Assembly (NCBI GenBank): GCA_937950315.1
Contig: CALFDU010000040.1
Coordinates: forward strand, 24,334-88,333
Source: an uncultured Saprospiraceae bacterium
GTDB taxonomy: Bacteria > Bacteroidota > Bacteroidia > Chitinophagales > Saprospiraceae
Length of the DNA: 64,000 nucleotides
Direction of reading: 5' to 3'
The notes under the pieces were generated by a model that had not been told where the DNA came from, made no database searches, and saw only the letters and a program-made list of their open reading frames with translations. Of the stretch, positions 52,097 to 60,552 are shown one piece after another (the first letter of the stretch is position 1; the number at the start of each line of letters is the position of its first letter). The position numbers and the translations under genes are program-made.

Positions 52097-53707
52097 ATGT
52101 CTATACCTAAGGAACCCCGGGCACTGATGATCAACATCATGTACTTGGTACTGACTGCCTTATTAGCATTGAATGTATCTGCAGAGATCTTTAACGCTTT
52201 TAAAATGGTAGATAAAGGATTGATTAAATCCAACGCAGCCTTAGATCAAGGGAATGATGCTATGCCTTCTGCAATTAGAGATGGAGCTAAGAAAAAAGCT
52301 TCATTGGCAAAGTATGCTGACCTTATTGATCCAGGACAAGCTGCATCTAAAGAAATGACAGACTACTTATCTGGCATTAAAAAATATTTGATTGAAACAT
52401 CTGGTGGATACGTGCTTGATCCAGAGACTGATGCTATAACAGATGAGTTAATTGGTAAGAAAAACTTTGATGTTACCACGCGTTACTTGGTTGATGGTCC
52501 TGATGGGACTGGTGGACCAAATAGCGAAGGTGCTATTTTGAAAAGCAAGCTTGAAGCTTATAATGCTACAATGCTAGCTTTGATAGAAGATGATCCAGAA
52601 ACAAAAGACATCGATGAAAAGGCAGAATTTAAAAAATCTATGCCGATTCAGTTTGACGATGTTTCATGGGAAAAGAAAGGAAAGCCAAGTTGGGAGCACT
52701 ATACTTTCAGCCACATGCCAGTTCAGGCAGTATTACCGATCTTTTCTAAATTTGAAAATGATGTAAAATCTACGGAAGCTTCATTCCTTAACTACCTTGC
52801 CGGTAAAGTAGGAACAACAACGGATGTAGTAATTGACAAGTATGCAGTTGTATCAGCTCCAGAAAAATCATACATCATTAAAGGTGAAAAATACAAAGCT
52901 GAAATTTTCTTAAGTGCTGCAGCTTCAGCCGATTCAAAAACAGGTATTTCTGTTTCTGTAGGTGGGAAAAAACTTCCAACCAACAAAGAAGGAATTGCTG
53001 TTTACGAAGCAAATGCAAGTTCTGTAGGTGTTAAGAAATATACTGCAAGCGCAAGTTTGACCAACCCTGTAACAGGTGAGGTGAAATCTTTTAAGAAAGA
53101 ATTTTCTTATGAGGTAGGAGAGAGATCAGTAGCTGTTTCTCCACTAGCGATGAATGTATTCTACATCGGTGTAGATAACCCAGTTTCCGTAACTGCTGCA
53201 GGTGTACCTTCAGATCAGATTAAGGTAAGCATGGGCGGTGCCGGTGGAGGATCTATCAAAAGAGGTGGTGGTAACTACGTTGTAAATGTAAAATCACCAA
53301 CTAAGAAAGGTGAGTTTGCTAAAGTAAACGTATCTGCTCCAGGTCTTAACGAATCAAGAGATTTCCGTGTAAAAAGAATTCCTGATCCAGTGCCGAAACT
53401 TTCTAAGTCAAGAGGTGGAGGAATGCCAAGTGGAGAGTTTAAAATCCAACCAGGTGTATTCCCGATCTTAGAGAACTTTGATTTTGATGCAAAATGTGCA
53501 ATCAAAGGATTTAGATTGGTAAGAGTGCCGAAGAGACAGGATCCACAGGTTGTAAGTAACCCAGGAGGTAAATTTACACCTGAATCAAAAGCTCTTGTTC
53601 AAAAAGCGAAAGCTACAGATACATATTTCTTCGAAGAAATCAAATGTCAGTGTCCTGGTGACCCTGCACCAAGAGATTTAGGAGGAATGGTATTCAAAAT
53701 TAGATAA
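52097..53707 (+). CDS. gldM: T9SS motor protein GldM (PorM)
   Basis: GldM is the single-pass motor component whose periplasmic domains span the envelope and contact the GldK/GldN ring. The 536-residue protein starts with the conserved IPKEPRALMINIMYLVLTALLAL region, quoted as IPKEPRALMINIMYLV, giving one helix at about 11-31. Four periplasmic domains follow, and GldM-type FKIQPGVFPILENFDFDAKC (quoted as GVFPILENFDFDAKC) appears near 452. It lies 18 nt upstream of gldN. Confidence 0.97.
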   Translation: MSIPKEPRALMINIMYLVLTALLALNVSAEIFNAFKMVDKGLIKSNAALDQGNDAMPSAIRDGAKKKASLAKYADLIDPGQAASKEMTDYLSGIKKYLIETSGGYVLDPETDAITDELIGKKNFDVTTRYLVDGPDGTGGPNSEGAILKSKLEAYNATMLALIEDDPETKDIDEKAEFKKSMPIQFDDVSWEKKGKPSWEHYTFSHMPVQAVLPIFSKFENDVKSTEASFLNYLAGKVGTTTDVVIDKYAVVSAPEKSYIIKGEKYKAEIFLSAAASADSKTGISVSVGGKKLPTNKEGIAVYEANASSVGVKKYTASASLTNPVTGEVKSFKKEFSYEVGERSVAVSPLAMNVFYIGVDNPVSVTAAGVPSDQIKVSMGGAGGGSIKRGGGNYVVNVKSPTKKGEFAKVNVSAPGLNESRDFRVKRIPDPVPKLSKSRGGGMPSGEFKIQPGVFPILENFDFDAKCAIKGFRLVRVPKRQDPQVVSNPGGKFTPESKALVQKAKATDTYFFEEIKCQCPGDPAPRDLGGMVFKIR

Positions 53708-53725
53708 ACACAAAAATTCAAGATC

Positions 53726-54592
53726 ATGAAATTGAAATTTCTTTTCTCATTGGCATTATGTTTTGCAGCGATCTTTGCAATAGGGCAGGAAGAAGATCCT
53801 ATGCGAGTGGAATCAAGTATTCCAATGGAAGATACTTATATCGATGGTATCGTTAAAAAAACACTGACAGAAGAATCCATGGTTTTAGAGTATGAGCCAC
53901 TAAGAGAGGCTGATATTGCATGGGAAAAAAGAATCTGGAGAGTGATAGATACTAGAGAGAAGATGAACCTTCCTTTTAAGTATCCTGTAAAGCCATTCTT
54001 TGATGTTATCAGAGAGTTGTCGCAGAACGGAGATATTGTTGTTTTCAAAGACGAAGGTTTTACTGAGCCGATGACCATCGACGAAGTAGAAGGTACTTTG
54101 AACAGAATTGATACAACAACAGTATTTGATTATGATACCTATGAGGAGAAGATTGAAATTGTTGCCAGTGAGATTAACTCAGAGGACATCCTTAAATATA
54201 GATTAAAGGAAGTATGGTTCTTTGAAGAAGAGTCTTCAACATTGCAGGTAAGAATTTTAGGTATTGCACCTCTTAAGGATTTCTATGATGATGAGACATT
54301 AGAGTATAAGTATACTTTACCTCTTTTCTATGTGTATTATCCTGAAGCTAGAAAGCATTTGGCGAAGTACAGGGTTTTCAATGACAACAATGATATCCCT
54401 CCAATGTCTTGGTATGATCTCTTTGAGTCGAGAATCTTTGCGAGCTATATCTACAAGAAAACAAATGCACTTGATAGAAGGATTTCAGATATGTTTACTG
54501 GATATGAAGGTGAAGGTATCGATAGACTCTTAGAATCGGATAAAATCAAAGCCGAGCTATTCAATTTTGAACATGATCTTTGGACTTATTAA
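53726..54592 (+). CDS. gldN: T9SS/gliding protein GldN (PorN)
   Basis: GldN forms the periplasmic ring with GldK and is required for secretion of T9SS cargo. The 288-residue protein has a signal peptide ending near FAIGQ, followed by the GldN-typical WEKRIWRVIDTREKMNLPFKYP near 69-90 (quoted as EKRIWRVIDTREKMN) and KEVWFFEEESSTLQVRILGIAP near 162-183. The C-terminus TWYDLFESRIFA-like segment (SWYDLFESRIFASY, near 230) matches the family. It is followed by a strong terminator. Confidence 0.96.
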   Translation: MKLKFLFSLALCFAAIFAIGQEEDPMRVESSIPMEDTYIDGIVKKTLTEESMVLEYEPLREADIAWEKRIWRVIDTREKMNLPFKYPVKPFFDVIRELSQNGDIVVFKDEGFTEPMTIDEVEGTLNRIDTTTVFDYDTYEEKIEIVASEINSEDILKYRLKEVWFFEEESSTLQVRILGIAPLKDFYDDETLEYKYTLPLFYVYYPEARKHLAKYRVFNDNNDIPPMSWYDLFESRIFASYIYKKTNALDRRISDMFTGYEGEGIDRLLESDKIKAELFNFEHDLWTY

Positions 54593-54612
54593 TGTAAGCT
54601 CAAAAAGTTATA

Positions 54613-54647
54613 AAAAAAACCTGCACTCAAAAAGTGCAGGTTTTTTT
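54613..54647. terminator. Terminator of the gldKLMN operon (bidirectional)
   Basis: A perfect 15-bp stem (arms 54613-54627 and 54633-54647, loop CAAAA) with A and T runs at its ends. It begins 21 nt after the gldN stop and ends 38 nt before the stop of the convergent hydratase gene, so it can serve both. Confidence 0.93.
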
Positions 54648-54684
54648 GCTTTAAAAAAGATTGTAATTATTTAGATTTTCATGC

Positions 54685-55446
54685 TTATGCTTGTAGGAAA
54701 GCATTGATCGCATCCTTTGAAGCTTGTGATAAAACCAATGCTCCACTGATTTCTGCTCTAGCTTCTAGGAGCTCATCCCAATGATCTGTTCCTTCCCAAA
54801 ATACTTGCTTTAACTTTTTCAGAGCAGCTGGATTGTAGGAGGATAATTTTTCTAACAGTCTACCTAAATAGTCGTCTAGAAACTCTTTATTGTCAAAGCA
54901 CTCATGAAAAAGCCCATTGTCTTTAGCCCAAGCTGCCGTCTGCCATTCATCCGGCGTCAAAGACATTTTACTGAAGTTGGAAAAACCAATCTTTCTCTCC
55001 ACAGCTGGTCCAATCACAAAAGGCCCAATACCTACTGCCAACTCACTTAATCGAATACTCGCCCATTTTGTCGCTAGACAATAATCAGCTGCTGCAGCCA
55101 GTCCTACACCACCGCCAACAGTCTTTCCTTGGACAACCATGATCACCAAATTGTTGGATTTTCTGATGGCATTGATCACATTGGCAAAACCCATAAAAAA
55201 TGTTTTGCCTTGAGAAGTATCTTCAATGGAACTCAATTCAGTAAAACTAGCACCCGCACAAAATGTTCTTTCTCCATGACTGGAGATAACCGTTAAATCT
55301 ATATTTTCATTTGCACTCTGCTCTTCGATGGAGTTAACCAATTGGGAAAGTAAGTTTCCAGGTAAAGAGTTATGCGCTGGGTGCATAAATTCAATAAACC
55401 CGATCTTATTTTTATGAGAAGTGTTAATTCTGCCTTTTTGTGACAT
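54685..55446 (-). CDS. Enoyl-CoA hydratase/isomerase family protein
   Basis: A 253-residue crotonase-fold protein. FCAGASFTEL near 63-72 is the first oxyanion-hole region, and VGGGVGLAAAADYCLAT near 111-127 the second. The first catalytic Glu of hydratases is Gly here (GGGVGLA). A Glu in SELAVGIGP near 135 occupies the second acid position. The reaction could be hydration or isomerisation, probably in fatty acid or amino acid degradation. ATG 55446 is preferred over TTG 55452. No beta-oxidation partners are nearby. Confidence 0.88.
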   Translation of the reverse strand: MSQKGRINTSHKNKIGFIEFMHPAHNSLPGNLLSQLVNSIEEQSANENIDLTVISSHGERTFCAGASFTELSSIEDTSQGKTFFMGFANVINAIRKSNNLVIMVVQGKTVGGGVGLAAAADYCLATKWASIRLSELAVGIGPFVIGPAVERKIGFSNFSKMSLTPDEWQTAAWAKDNGLFHECFDNKEFLDDYLGRLLEKLSSYNPAALKKLKQVFWEGTDHWDELLEARAEISGALVLSQASKDAINAFLQA

Positions 55447-55536
55447 ACTCAATTAGTTTTTGCGAAATTACGAGAAGAAACAAACATAATTTATTTATAT
55501 TACAATTTGTAGTGCTATGTTAAGCATTATTAAATA

Positions 55537-55569
55537 AATCAGTTTATACATTACGATTAATCAGTTTAT
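55537..55569 (+). promoter_or_regulatory. Direct repeat upstream of the NUMOD4/HNH-like gene
   Basis: AATCAGTTTAT occurs at 55537-55547 and again at 55559-55569, 22 nt apart (two helical turns). A related inverted half-site is in the AATTAAACTAATTG stretch at 55577-55590. It could be an operator for a protein acting on the gene 27 nt downstream. Confidence 0.45.
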
Positions 55570-55595
55570 TAACCCCAATTAAACTAATTGAATTT

Positions 55596-56162
55596 ATGTC
55601 TAACACAATTGATCTCTTTCCTTTCGAGGAATTGAGAAAACTTACTTTTAGTAAGAAAACAAAGTCACGAGATTATTTTATCTCGAATTATGGCCGGCTT
55701 TTTTCAATGAACAAGTCTACAGAAGTTAAAAAGCTCATGAAAAGTGCGCTGACAAAGCGTGGATACCCGAAAGTTAGTCTCAAACTTGACGGTGGATACG
55801 AAAGTGTCTATATCCACAAAGCAGTAGCAGATAATTTTCTTGAAACAACTTCTCCAGAACACTCCTACATTATCCATAAAGATTATAATCGCGCTAATAA
55901 TAAAGCCGAAAATCTAAAATGGGTAACTGAGTTTGAACAAAAAGAATACATCAAGAAACGTGGTGAAATCTTTGACTACAAAAAGAGTACTGGTGGTGGC
56001 TATTTTAAATTAACGGCTCCGCAGGTAGCATTGATTAAAAAGGCTTTGCTCAATGGAAAAACCCGAAAGAAAATGCTAGCCAAACGTTTTGGTGTCACTT
56101 CCACTCAGATTAAGAGGATAGAAAGAGGCGAAAATTGGGTAAATGTTAAACCAGCCGAATAA
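55596..56162 (+). CDS. NUMOD4/HNH-like DNA-binding protein with C-terminal HTH
   Basis: A 188-residue protein. YFISNYGRLFSM near 27-38 is a NUMOD4-type motif, and IHKAVADNFLE near 72-82 with DYNRANNKAENLKWVT near 95-110 resembles the HNH_3/homing endonuclease core. The second His of HNH is not clear, so nuclease activity is doubtful. A C-terminal helix-turn-helix-like part follows (MLAKRFGVTSTQIKRIERG near 163-181), which would bind DNA. It could be a stand-alone regulator. No mobile element, intron or split gene surrounds it. Confidence 0.75.
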   Translation: MSNTIDLFPFEELRKLTFSKKTKSRDYFISNYGRLFSMNKSTEVKKLMKSALTKRGYPKVSLKLDGGYESVYIHKAVADNFLETTSPEHSYIIHKDYNRANNKAENLKWVTEFEQKEYIKKRGEIFDYKKSTGGGYFKLTAPQVALIKKALLNGKTRKKMLAKRFGVTSTQIKRIERGENWVNVKPAE

Positions 56163-56192
56163 AAGTCGAAAATATAGCCATCATATAGCTAT

Positions 56193-56227
56193 TTGACATA
56201 ATATTTAATTGGTTAATGGTAACTTTG
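56193..56227 (+). promoter_or_regulatory. Promoter of the beta-CASP metallo-hydrolase gene
   Basis: TTG at 56193-56195 and TAACTTTG at 56220-56227 are 24 nt apart, one more than the usual maximum. The ATG is 21 nt after the box. Confidence 0.55.
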
Positions 56228-56248
56228 GGTATACACTCAAAGTAATAC

Positions 56249-57661
56249 ATGCAATTAAAATTTAACGGAGCAGCACGTACAGTTACGGGAAGCTGCCACA
56301 TGGTAACATTGAAAGACGGTTTTAGAGTACTTCTTGACTGTGGCTTATTTCAAGGTGAAGGTAATTCGGATGAAAACTGGAAATTGAACAACAAGTTCTT
56401 TTTTGACCCAGCTACCGTTGATGCCATCATTCTTTCGCATTCACATATTGATCACAGTGGAAGAATTCCCAAACTGTTTAAAGATGGTTTCAGAGGAAAA
56501 ATCTATGCAACCCACGCAACTCGTAGTTTGGCAGCCATCATGCTTTTAGATTCTGCCAAAATTCAGGAATCTGACGTTTCTTATTACAATAAGAAATTAG
56601 AAAGAAAGAAGGCCAAAAACAAGGTGTTTAGAGAACCATTGTATGAAAGCTCACATGTAGGACCAGTAATGGAAATGTTTGTTGGAGAACCCTATGATAA
56701 TTGGTTTAAGATCCATGATGATATTGAGGTAATCTTTACAGATGCTGGACATATTCTTGGGAGTGCTTGTGTTACTTTGAAAGTGACAGAAGAAGATAAG
56801 GTGACAACGCTAGGATTTACAGCTGACATTGGACGGCCGAATAGACCGATCCTTAGAGATCCTGCACCTATGCCTCCATGTGATTACTTAATATGTGAAT
56901 CTACCTATGGTGACAAGAATCACTCTGCACCACCTCAACAGTCAGATTCGTTTTTGGAAGTGATTAAAAAAACGTGTATTGAGAAAAAAGGAAAGTTGAT
57001 CATTCCTGCATTTTCTGTGGGAAGAACACAAGAAATTGTGTACATGCTTGATCAAATGGAAACAAAAGGTGTATTGCCTAAACTTCCAGTATACGTTGAT
57101 AGTCCACTTGCCGTAAATGCAACTACTATTTTTGGAACGCATCCAGAATGTTATGATGACAATCTTTGTGAATACCTTTTGATTGATGACAACCCATTTG
57201 GTTTCAACGATCTAAACTATATCAGAGATGTGAATGAATCAAAAGCATTAAATGGTCGACCACATCCTTGTATCATTATTAGTTCATCTGGTATGGCCAA
57301 TGCAGGCCGCGTAAAACACCACATAAGGAATAACATCGAGGATGAAAAGAATACGATCCTTATTGTAGGGTATTGTTCACCTTATACACCTGGTGGTCAA
57401 TTACGAGCAGGCGCTGAAGAGATTCGATTGTTTGGTGAGATGTATAAGGTCTCAGCCGAAGTACAAGTAATGGATTCTTTTTCGGCTCATGCTGATCAGA
57501 CTGAAATGATCGAGTTTATAGAAGTGCACAAAGAAAAGTTAAAAAAGATCTTTTTGGTTCATGGTGACTACGAAACTCAGAAAGCATTCAAATATAAATT
57601 GGTTGGAGAGGGTTATGAAAAAGTAGAAATCCCAGATATGGGTTTTGAATATGATATTTGA
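56249..57661 (+). CDS. MBL-fold beta-CASP ribonuclease-like protein (CPSF73-like)
   Basis: A 470-residue RNA-processing-type metallo-beta-lactamase. HSHIDH is at 64-69, and the beta-CASP insert (VDSPLAVNATTIFG near 289) and the C-terminal RNA-specificity motif (GYCSPYTPGGQL near 373, MDSFSAHADQTEM near 408) are all visible. These match the CPSF73/YSH1-like bacterial family, probably an endo- or exoribonuclease. It is the first of a row of three plus-strand genes; the lipoprotein starts 9 nt after the stop. Confidence 0.92.
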   Translation: MQLKFNGAARTVTGSCHMVTLKDGFRVLLDCGLFQGEGNSDENWKLNNKFFFDPATVDAIILSHSHIDHSGRIPKLFKDGFRGKIYATHATRSLAAIMLLDSAKIQESDVSYYNKKLERKKAKNKVFREPLYESSHVGPVMEMFVGEPYDNWFKIHDDIEVIFTDAGHILGSACVTLKVTEEDKVTTLGFTADIGRPNRPILRDPAPMPPCDYLICESTYGDKNHSAPPQQSDSFLEVIKKTCIEKKGKLIIPAFSVGRTQEIVYMLDQMETKGVLPKLPVYVDSPLAVNATTIFGTHPECYDDNLCEYLLIDDNPFGFNDLNYIRDVNESKALNGRPHPCIIISSSGMANAGRVKHHIRNNIEDEKNTILIVGYCSPYTPGGQLRAGAEEIRLFGEMYKVSAEVQVMDSFSAHADQTEMIEFIEVHKEKLKKIFLVHGDYETQKAFKYKLVGEGYEKVEIPDMGFEYDI

Positions 57662-57670
57662 TCAAGTCAA

Positions 57671-59191
57671 ATGAAAAAAAATAGCTTTGTAGTGATACTT
57701 CTTGTATTAGGCGTCAGTTTTGTTGGATGTCTAGATAGGGAGTATTATAAAATTTCTGCTCCTACTCCTACTACTGACCTTTCGATTCCTATTCTTAAGT
57801 TGAATACAACCTTAGGTCAATTGGCTGAAAATGCTTCTGACAATACAAGGGTAGAAGCAGACGAAGAAGGAAAATTAACTTTTTTTTATGAAGGTCAATT
57901 GCTTCGACAAAGTGCGGTCAGTGTTTTTCCGCCTGTACCCCTATTTCAAGATTTTATCATTGCCGACACGGTTGCCCCTCTTCCTCTTCCTTTAGAAGAT
58001 ACTTGGATTCTAGAGAAAGGTAGATTCAAACAAAATAACATTCGGTTTAAGTTTAGAACCCAACTGCAAGAAGATATTAATGTAAGGATGCGAATGCCTG
58101 AATTGAGCAAAGATGGTCAAGTTTTTGAAAGAAATTTTGAAATGATTTACGATGGCTCTGGAGAAAATTACTTTGAGTCAGAATTGATCAGTTTAGATAG
58201 TTTTGATATCGATACGGATAACAGTTCGTTGTCTTTTAATTATGATGCACGTGATGAAAGTGGTAATAGAATCAAATTTGATGAAGCTTTTATGTTCATC
58301 GATGTTGTACGATTTTATTTCTTACAAGGCTTTTTCGGAAGACAGGTTTTTAACTTAACAGGAAGTACCATTCCTATTGGAATATTTAACAATTGGACAT
58401 CAGGTGGTTTTAAATTTGATGATCCTTCCTTATCAATTGACGTCGAAAATTCTTTTGGTTTTCCTGTTACTACCTTTTTCAATAATCTTACCATCAATAC
58501 ACTTTCTGAAGATATTTTAGCCATTGAATCAACAGCCATAGAAAATGGTGTCGATTTTGCCTTTCCTGCAGTGACTGAGATAGGGGAAAGCTTGTTTACA
58601 GGAATATCTATCACTGCGCAGAATTCAAACATTGAAGATGTATTCAATCAAAAAGCAACACAGCTGAATTATGATATTGAAGCCATTGTTAATCCTGATA
58701 TTGTCGATCCAGTTATTGGCTTTTTTACTGAAGAGTCATTTTTTACCATTGATGCGGCAGTAGAAGTACCACTTCATATTCAAATCAATGATTTGGTCAT
58801 AACTGAAAATTTTGACCTTGATCTGACGACCTATGAACAAGTAACCGGTGGTGAAATAATTCTCGCAATTAAAAACGCCCTACCTTTGGATACTGACCTT
58901 CAATTTTTGTTTGAAGACCAAAATGGTGTTTTTCATGATTATCTACAAGAAGATGGTTCGTGGACAAATGTTGAAGCAAGAGATGTAGATGGTGCTGGTA
59001 TAGATGAGCAATCACAGCAAGTAATTCGATTCCCAATAAACGAGACTATTTGGTCAAACATCCGTCAAAGTAAAAGTGTGTCCGTGAATATGAGATTAAA
59101 TACCGTCGGACAAAACCCAGATGATTTCATTTGGATTTTTGATTATCATGGCATTGACCTAAGAGTGAGTGCAACCATAAATCAAGATTAA
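57671..59191 (+). CDS. Hypothetical large lipoprotein
   Basis: A 506-residue lipoprotein with lipobox FVGC at about Cys20. The mature part is beta-rich, with no signature I recognise; it has repeated hydrophobic-aromatic strands (NNWTSGGFKFDDPSLSIDVENSFGFP, quoted as SGGFKFDDPSLSIDV). No sorting domain is present. The DUF5723-like barrel gene starts within its stop codon (59191 shared), so the pair is translationally coupled and may work as an outer membrane lipoprotein-barrel complex. Function is unknown. Confidence 0.75.
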   Translation: MKKNSFVVILLVLGVSFVGCLDREYYKISAPTPTTDLSIPILKLNTTLGQLAENASDNTRVEADEEGKLTFFYEGQLLRQSAVSVFPPVPLFQDFIIADTVAPLPLPLEDTWILEKGRFKQNNIRFKFRTQLQEDINVRMRMPELSKDGQVFERNFEMIYDGSGENYFESELISLDSFDIDTDNSSLSFNYDARDESGNRIKFDEAFMFIDVVRFYFLQGFFGRQVFNLTGSTIPIGIFNNWTSGGFKFDDPSLSIDVENSFGFPVTTFFNNLTINTLSEDILAIESTAIENGVDFAFPAVTEIGESLFTGISITAQNSNIEDVFNQKATQLNYDIEAIVNPDIVDPVIGFFTEESFFTIDAAVEVPLHIQINDLVITENFDLDLTTYEQVTGGEIILAIKNALPLDTDLQFLFEDQNGVFHDYLQEDGSWTNVEARDVDGAGIDEQSQQVIRFPINETIWSNIRQSKSVSVNMRLNTVGQNPDDFIWIFDYHGIDLRVSATINQD

Positions 59192-60477
59192 TGTGTAAAA
59201 TTTTCTTTTCAATTTTATTATCGTTGGTTTTTTGTTTCAGTGCAGAAGCACAAGACAATTGGAACAGGCTTTTAGCGGATCCCTTTGCAGATGCAAGCGA
59301 TAGTTTGGATTATACTTTGAGGATTGCTCCTGTCAATGTGATGGCAGATCTGAGTAGTTCATACATCATCAAGGATATCACCGATCAGAATGATACCACT
59401 CGTTTATTGAATTGGGAGAATCTTTTGGCACAAACCAAAGATAAAAATGGTGCATTTGGTCAATATGCCTTTAATATTTTGCAGACAGAGTTTAGAGTAA
59501 AAGGTCTTGTGATGAATGCAGGTTTTGGAACCAGATCTGAGGCTTATGGCGAAATGGATGGACCTTCGGTGAGATTTATTTTGGGGAATACGGGAGGTAT
59601 CATTGATGCAGCATCAAGCCTTGAACCAAACATTCATTATAATTCATGGTATCAATTGAATGTAGGGGCCAAGAAGTATTTTAATCAATCATTCATTGGC
59701 TTGAATGCAAAGCTTGTAGATGGCATTGAACATTTTAAATTGAATGCATCTTATACCGTATTGGCCAATGATATTTTTAATGAACTTCAGGTTACACGAA
59801 ATGTTACGCTCCAGTCGACAAGCTTGTTAAGATACAACAGCATAAACGATATAGAGTTTCAACCCAACGGTCCATTTAGCGATAACATAGGCTTTGATAA
59901 TATTGGTTTACTGTTTGATATTTATGGAGGGACGAGAGTCGATAGACATCTTTTCAATGTCTCGATATCTGATATTGGTTTTATCAATTGGTCCCAAGGT
60001 GGTAGAACCAATGAATATACAAGTGATGGTGAAGTAACCTATGAAGGGATAGATATTTCAGATGCGTTGAGTAGCGAATTTGAATTTAACCTACAGGATA
60101 CATTGGAAAATATTGTGGGCTTACAATTGACAGATACTGAGTCATACAATAGTAATTTATTGACCAAAATCAATGTGAGATACCAATTTGACTATAGAGA
60201 AGACCTTCACTTTGGGATAAATAACTTTTTTGCCATTGATGGGACTTACGGATATTTCCGCATCAATCTTTTTGCCAATAAAAAATTAACGGATTGGTGG
60301 GATGTCGGTGTGAGCTATTCCTTTGATAGGTATTCTGCATTCAATGTTGGATTGAATACCCATGTTGAATTTAAAAACATTCGTATTGGTCTAAGCACTC
60401 AGAATTTCCTTTCCCTTTTCGATCCGTATGCATACAATGTTTCTAATGTGAATATTAGGACAGAGTATATCTTTTAG
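59191..60477 (+). CDS. DUF5723-like outer membrane barrel protein
   Basis: A 428-residue exported protein whose signal peptide ends near SAEAQ. The remainder alternates barrel strands of 8-12 residues (YFNQSFIGLNAKLVDGIEHF, quoted as IGLNAKLVDG; INVRYQFDYREDLHFGINNF, quoted as VRYQFDYREDLHFG) and ends in the aromatic RTEYIF. It resembles the DUF5723 family of Bacteroidota barrels, which are not characterised. Its start codon overlaps the lipoprotein stop by one base. It probably forms a surface-exposed barrel with that lipoprotein. Confidence 0.75.
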   Translation: MCKIFFSILLSLVFCFSAEAQDNWNRLLADPFADASDSLDYTLRIAPVNVMADLSSSYIIKDITDQNDTTRLLNWENLLAQTKDKNGAFGQYAFNILQTEFRVKGLVMNAGFGTRSEAYGEMDGPSVRFILGNTGGIIDAASSLEPNIHYNSWYQLNVGAKKYFNQSFIGLNAKLVDGIEHFKLNASYTVLANDIFNELQVTRNVTLQSTSLLRYNSINDIEFQPNGPFSDNIGFDNIGLLFDIYGGTRVDRHLFNVSISDIGFINWSQGGRTNEYTSDGEVTYEGIDISDALSSEFEFNLQDTLENIVGLQLTDTESYNSNLLTKINVRYQFDYREDLHFGINNFFAIDGTYGYFRINLFANKKLTDWWDVGVSYSFDRYSAFNVGLNTHVEFKNIRIGLSTQNFLSLFDPYAYNVSNVNIRTEYIF

Positions 60478-60513
60478 GGTGGTTTAAAAAATAAAGCTTG
60501 TCTTGTATCTAGA

Positions 60514-60535
60514 TTTTTACGCTTAGCGCAAATAT
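60514..60535 (+). repeat. 22-nt repeat, left arm of inverted pair around the PD40 gene
   Basis: This 22-mer (core ACGCTTAGCGCAAAT) is repeated exactly, inverted, at 61439-61460. It lies just downstream of the PD40 gene stop and contains the mini-hairpin CGC-TTA-GCG. Confidence 0.75.
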
Positions 60536-60552
60536 AATTTTCAAATGAAATT

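Noticed and set aside
39220..60505. 13-mer AAAGCTTGTCTTG at 39220-39232 and 60493-60505
   Set aside because: Two copies only, with no structure, although each lies 8-30 nt before a GCAAAT element. It may be a coincidence and is not claimed.
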